DNA of 64,000 nucleotides from Gammaproteobacteria bacterium (GTDB lineage Bacteria; Pseudomonadota; Gammaproteobacteria; DSM-19610). A program made the position numbers and the translations under genes. Every line of letters begins with the position of its first letter. The first letter of the stretch is position 1. Under the pieces are notes generated by a model, which was not told the origin of the DNA, made no database searches, and saw only the letters and a program-made list of their open reading frames with translations. Positions 63,897 through 64,000 of the stretch are shown here, piece after piece. Location of the stretch: positions 1 to 64,000 of the forward strand of contig WGBO01000006.1 in NCBI GenBank assembly GCA_015494295.1, read 5' to 3'.

Positions 63897-64000
63897 ATCC
63901 CGGCGATATACAGCGCCAGCGGCCACCAGAAAAACAGCCACAGTTCCCGGGGCCGCACGATCAGGCGGTCGACATCGGGCGCAATAAACAGAAAACCGAA
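63855..64000 (-). CDS. Partial hydrophobic ORF running off the window end (possible membrane protein)
   Basis: Minus-strand frame ...FGFLFIAPDVDRLIVRPRELWLFFWWPLALYIAGIQAGRVNDATSDS*; convergent with the GT4 gene. Confidence 0.4.

Overview
This 64 kb window is high-GC, gene-dense, chromosomal DNA, most likely from a gammaproteobacterium (inferred from gene content and order). I found no rRNA, tRNA, CRISPR array, transposase or integrase. Three conserved housekeeping blocks are visible: (i) ilvB-ilvN-ilvC-psd-pssA, with leuA about 9 kb further on; (ii) purA-hisZ-DUF2065-hflC-hflK-hflX-hfq-miaA-mutL-amiB-tsaE-nnr-queG; (iii) rsmI / lpoA-yraN-dolP. Between pssA and leuA lies an accessory segment (about 7.9-16.3 kb). 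It encodes a Slam/DUF560-type outer-membrane protein, a secreted protein with a TbpB-like barrel C-terminus, a PEP-CTERM-type protein, a LapG-like cysteine protease next to a degenerate HD-GYP receptor, and a HipBA module with an 18-bp operator-like palindrome. The right third (44-64 kb) looks like a surface lipid/exopolysaccharide locus: fatty-acyl-AMP ligase, DAG-kinase-like, pseudo-nucleotidyltransferase, ELM1-like, SGNH, carbamoyltransferase-SxtJ-DUF5989, sulfotransferase, and tandem duplicated glycosyltransferases, of which the second copy has an FNR-type box. Regulatory signals read directly from the sequence include a Leu-rich leader peptide before leuA, a terminator hairpin just before ilvB, sigma54-like sites before the candidate secretion cargo, and a 42-bp perfect inverted repeat between tsaE and amiB. 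All functional names come from recognising motifs in the translated proteins; no database search was run.
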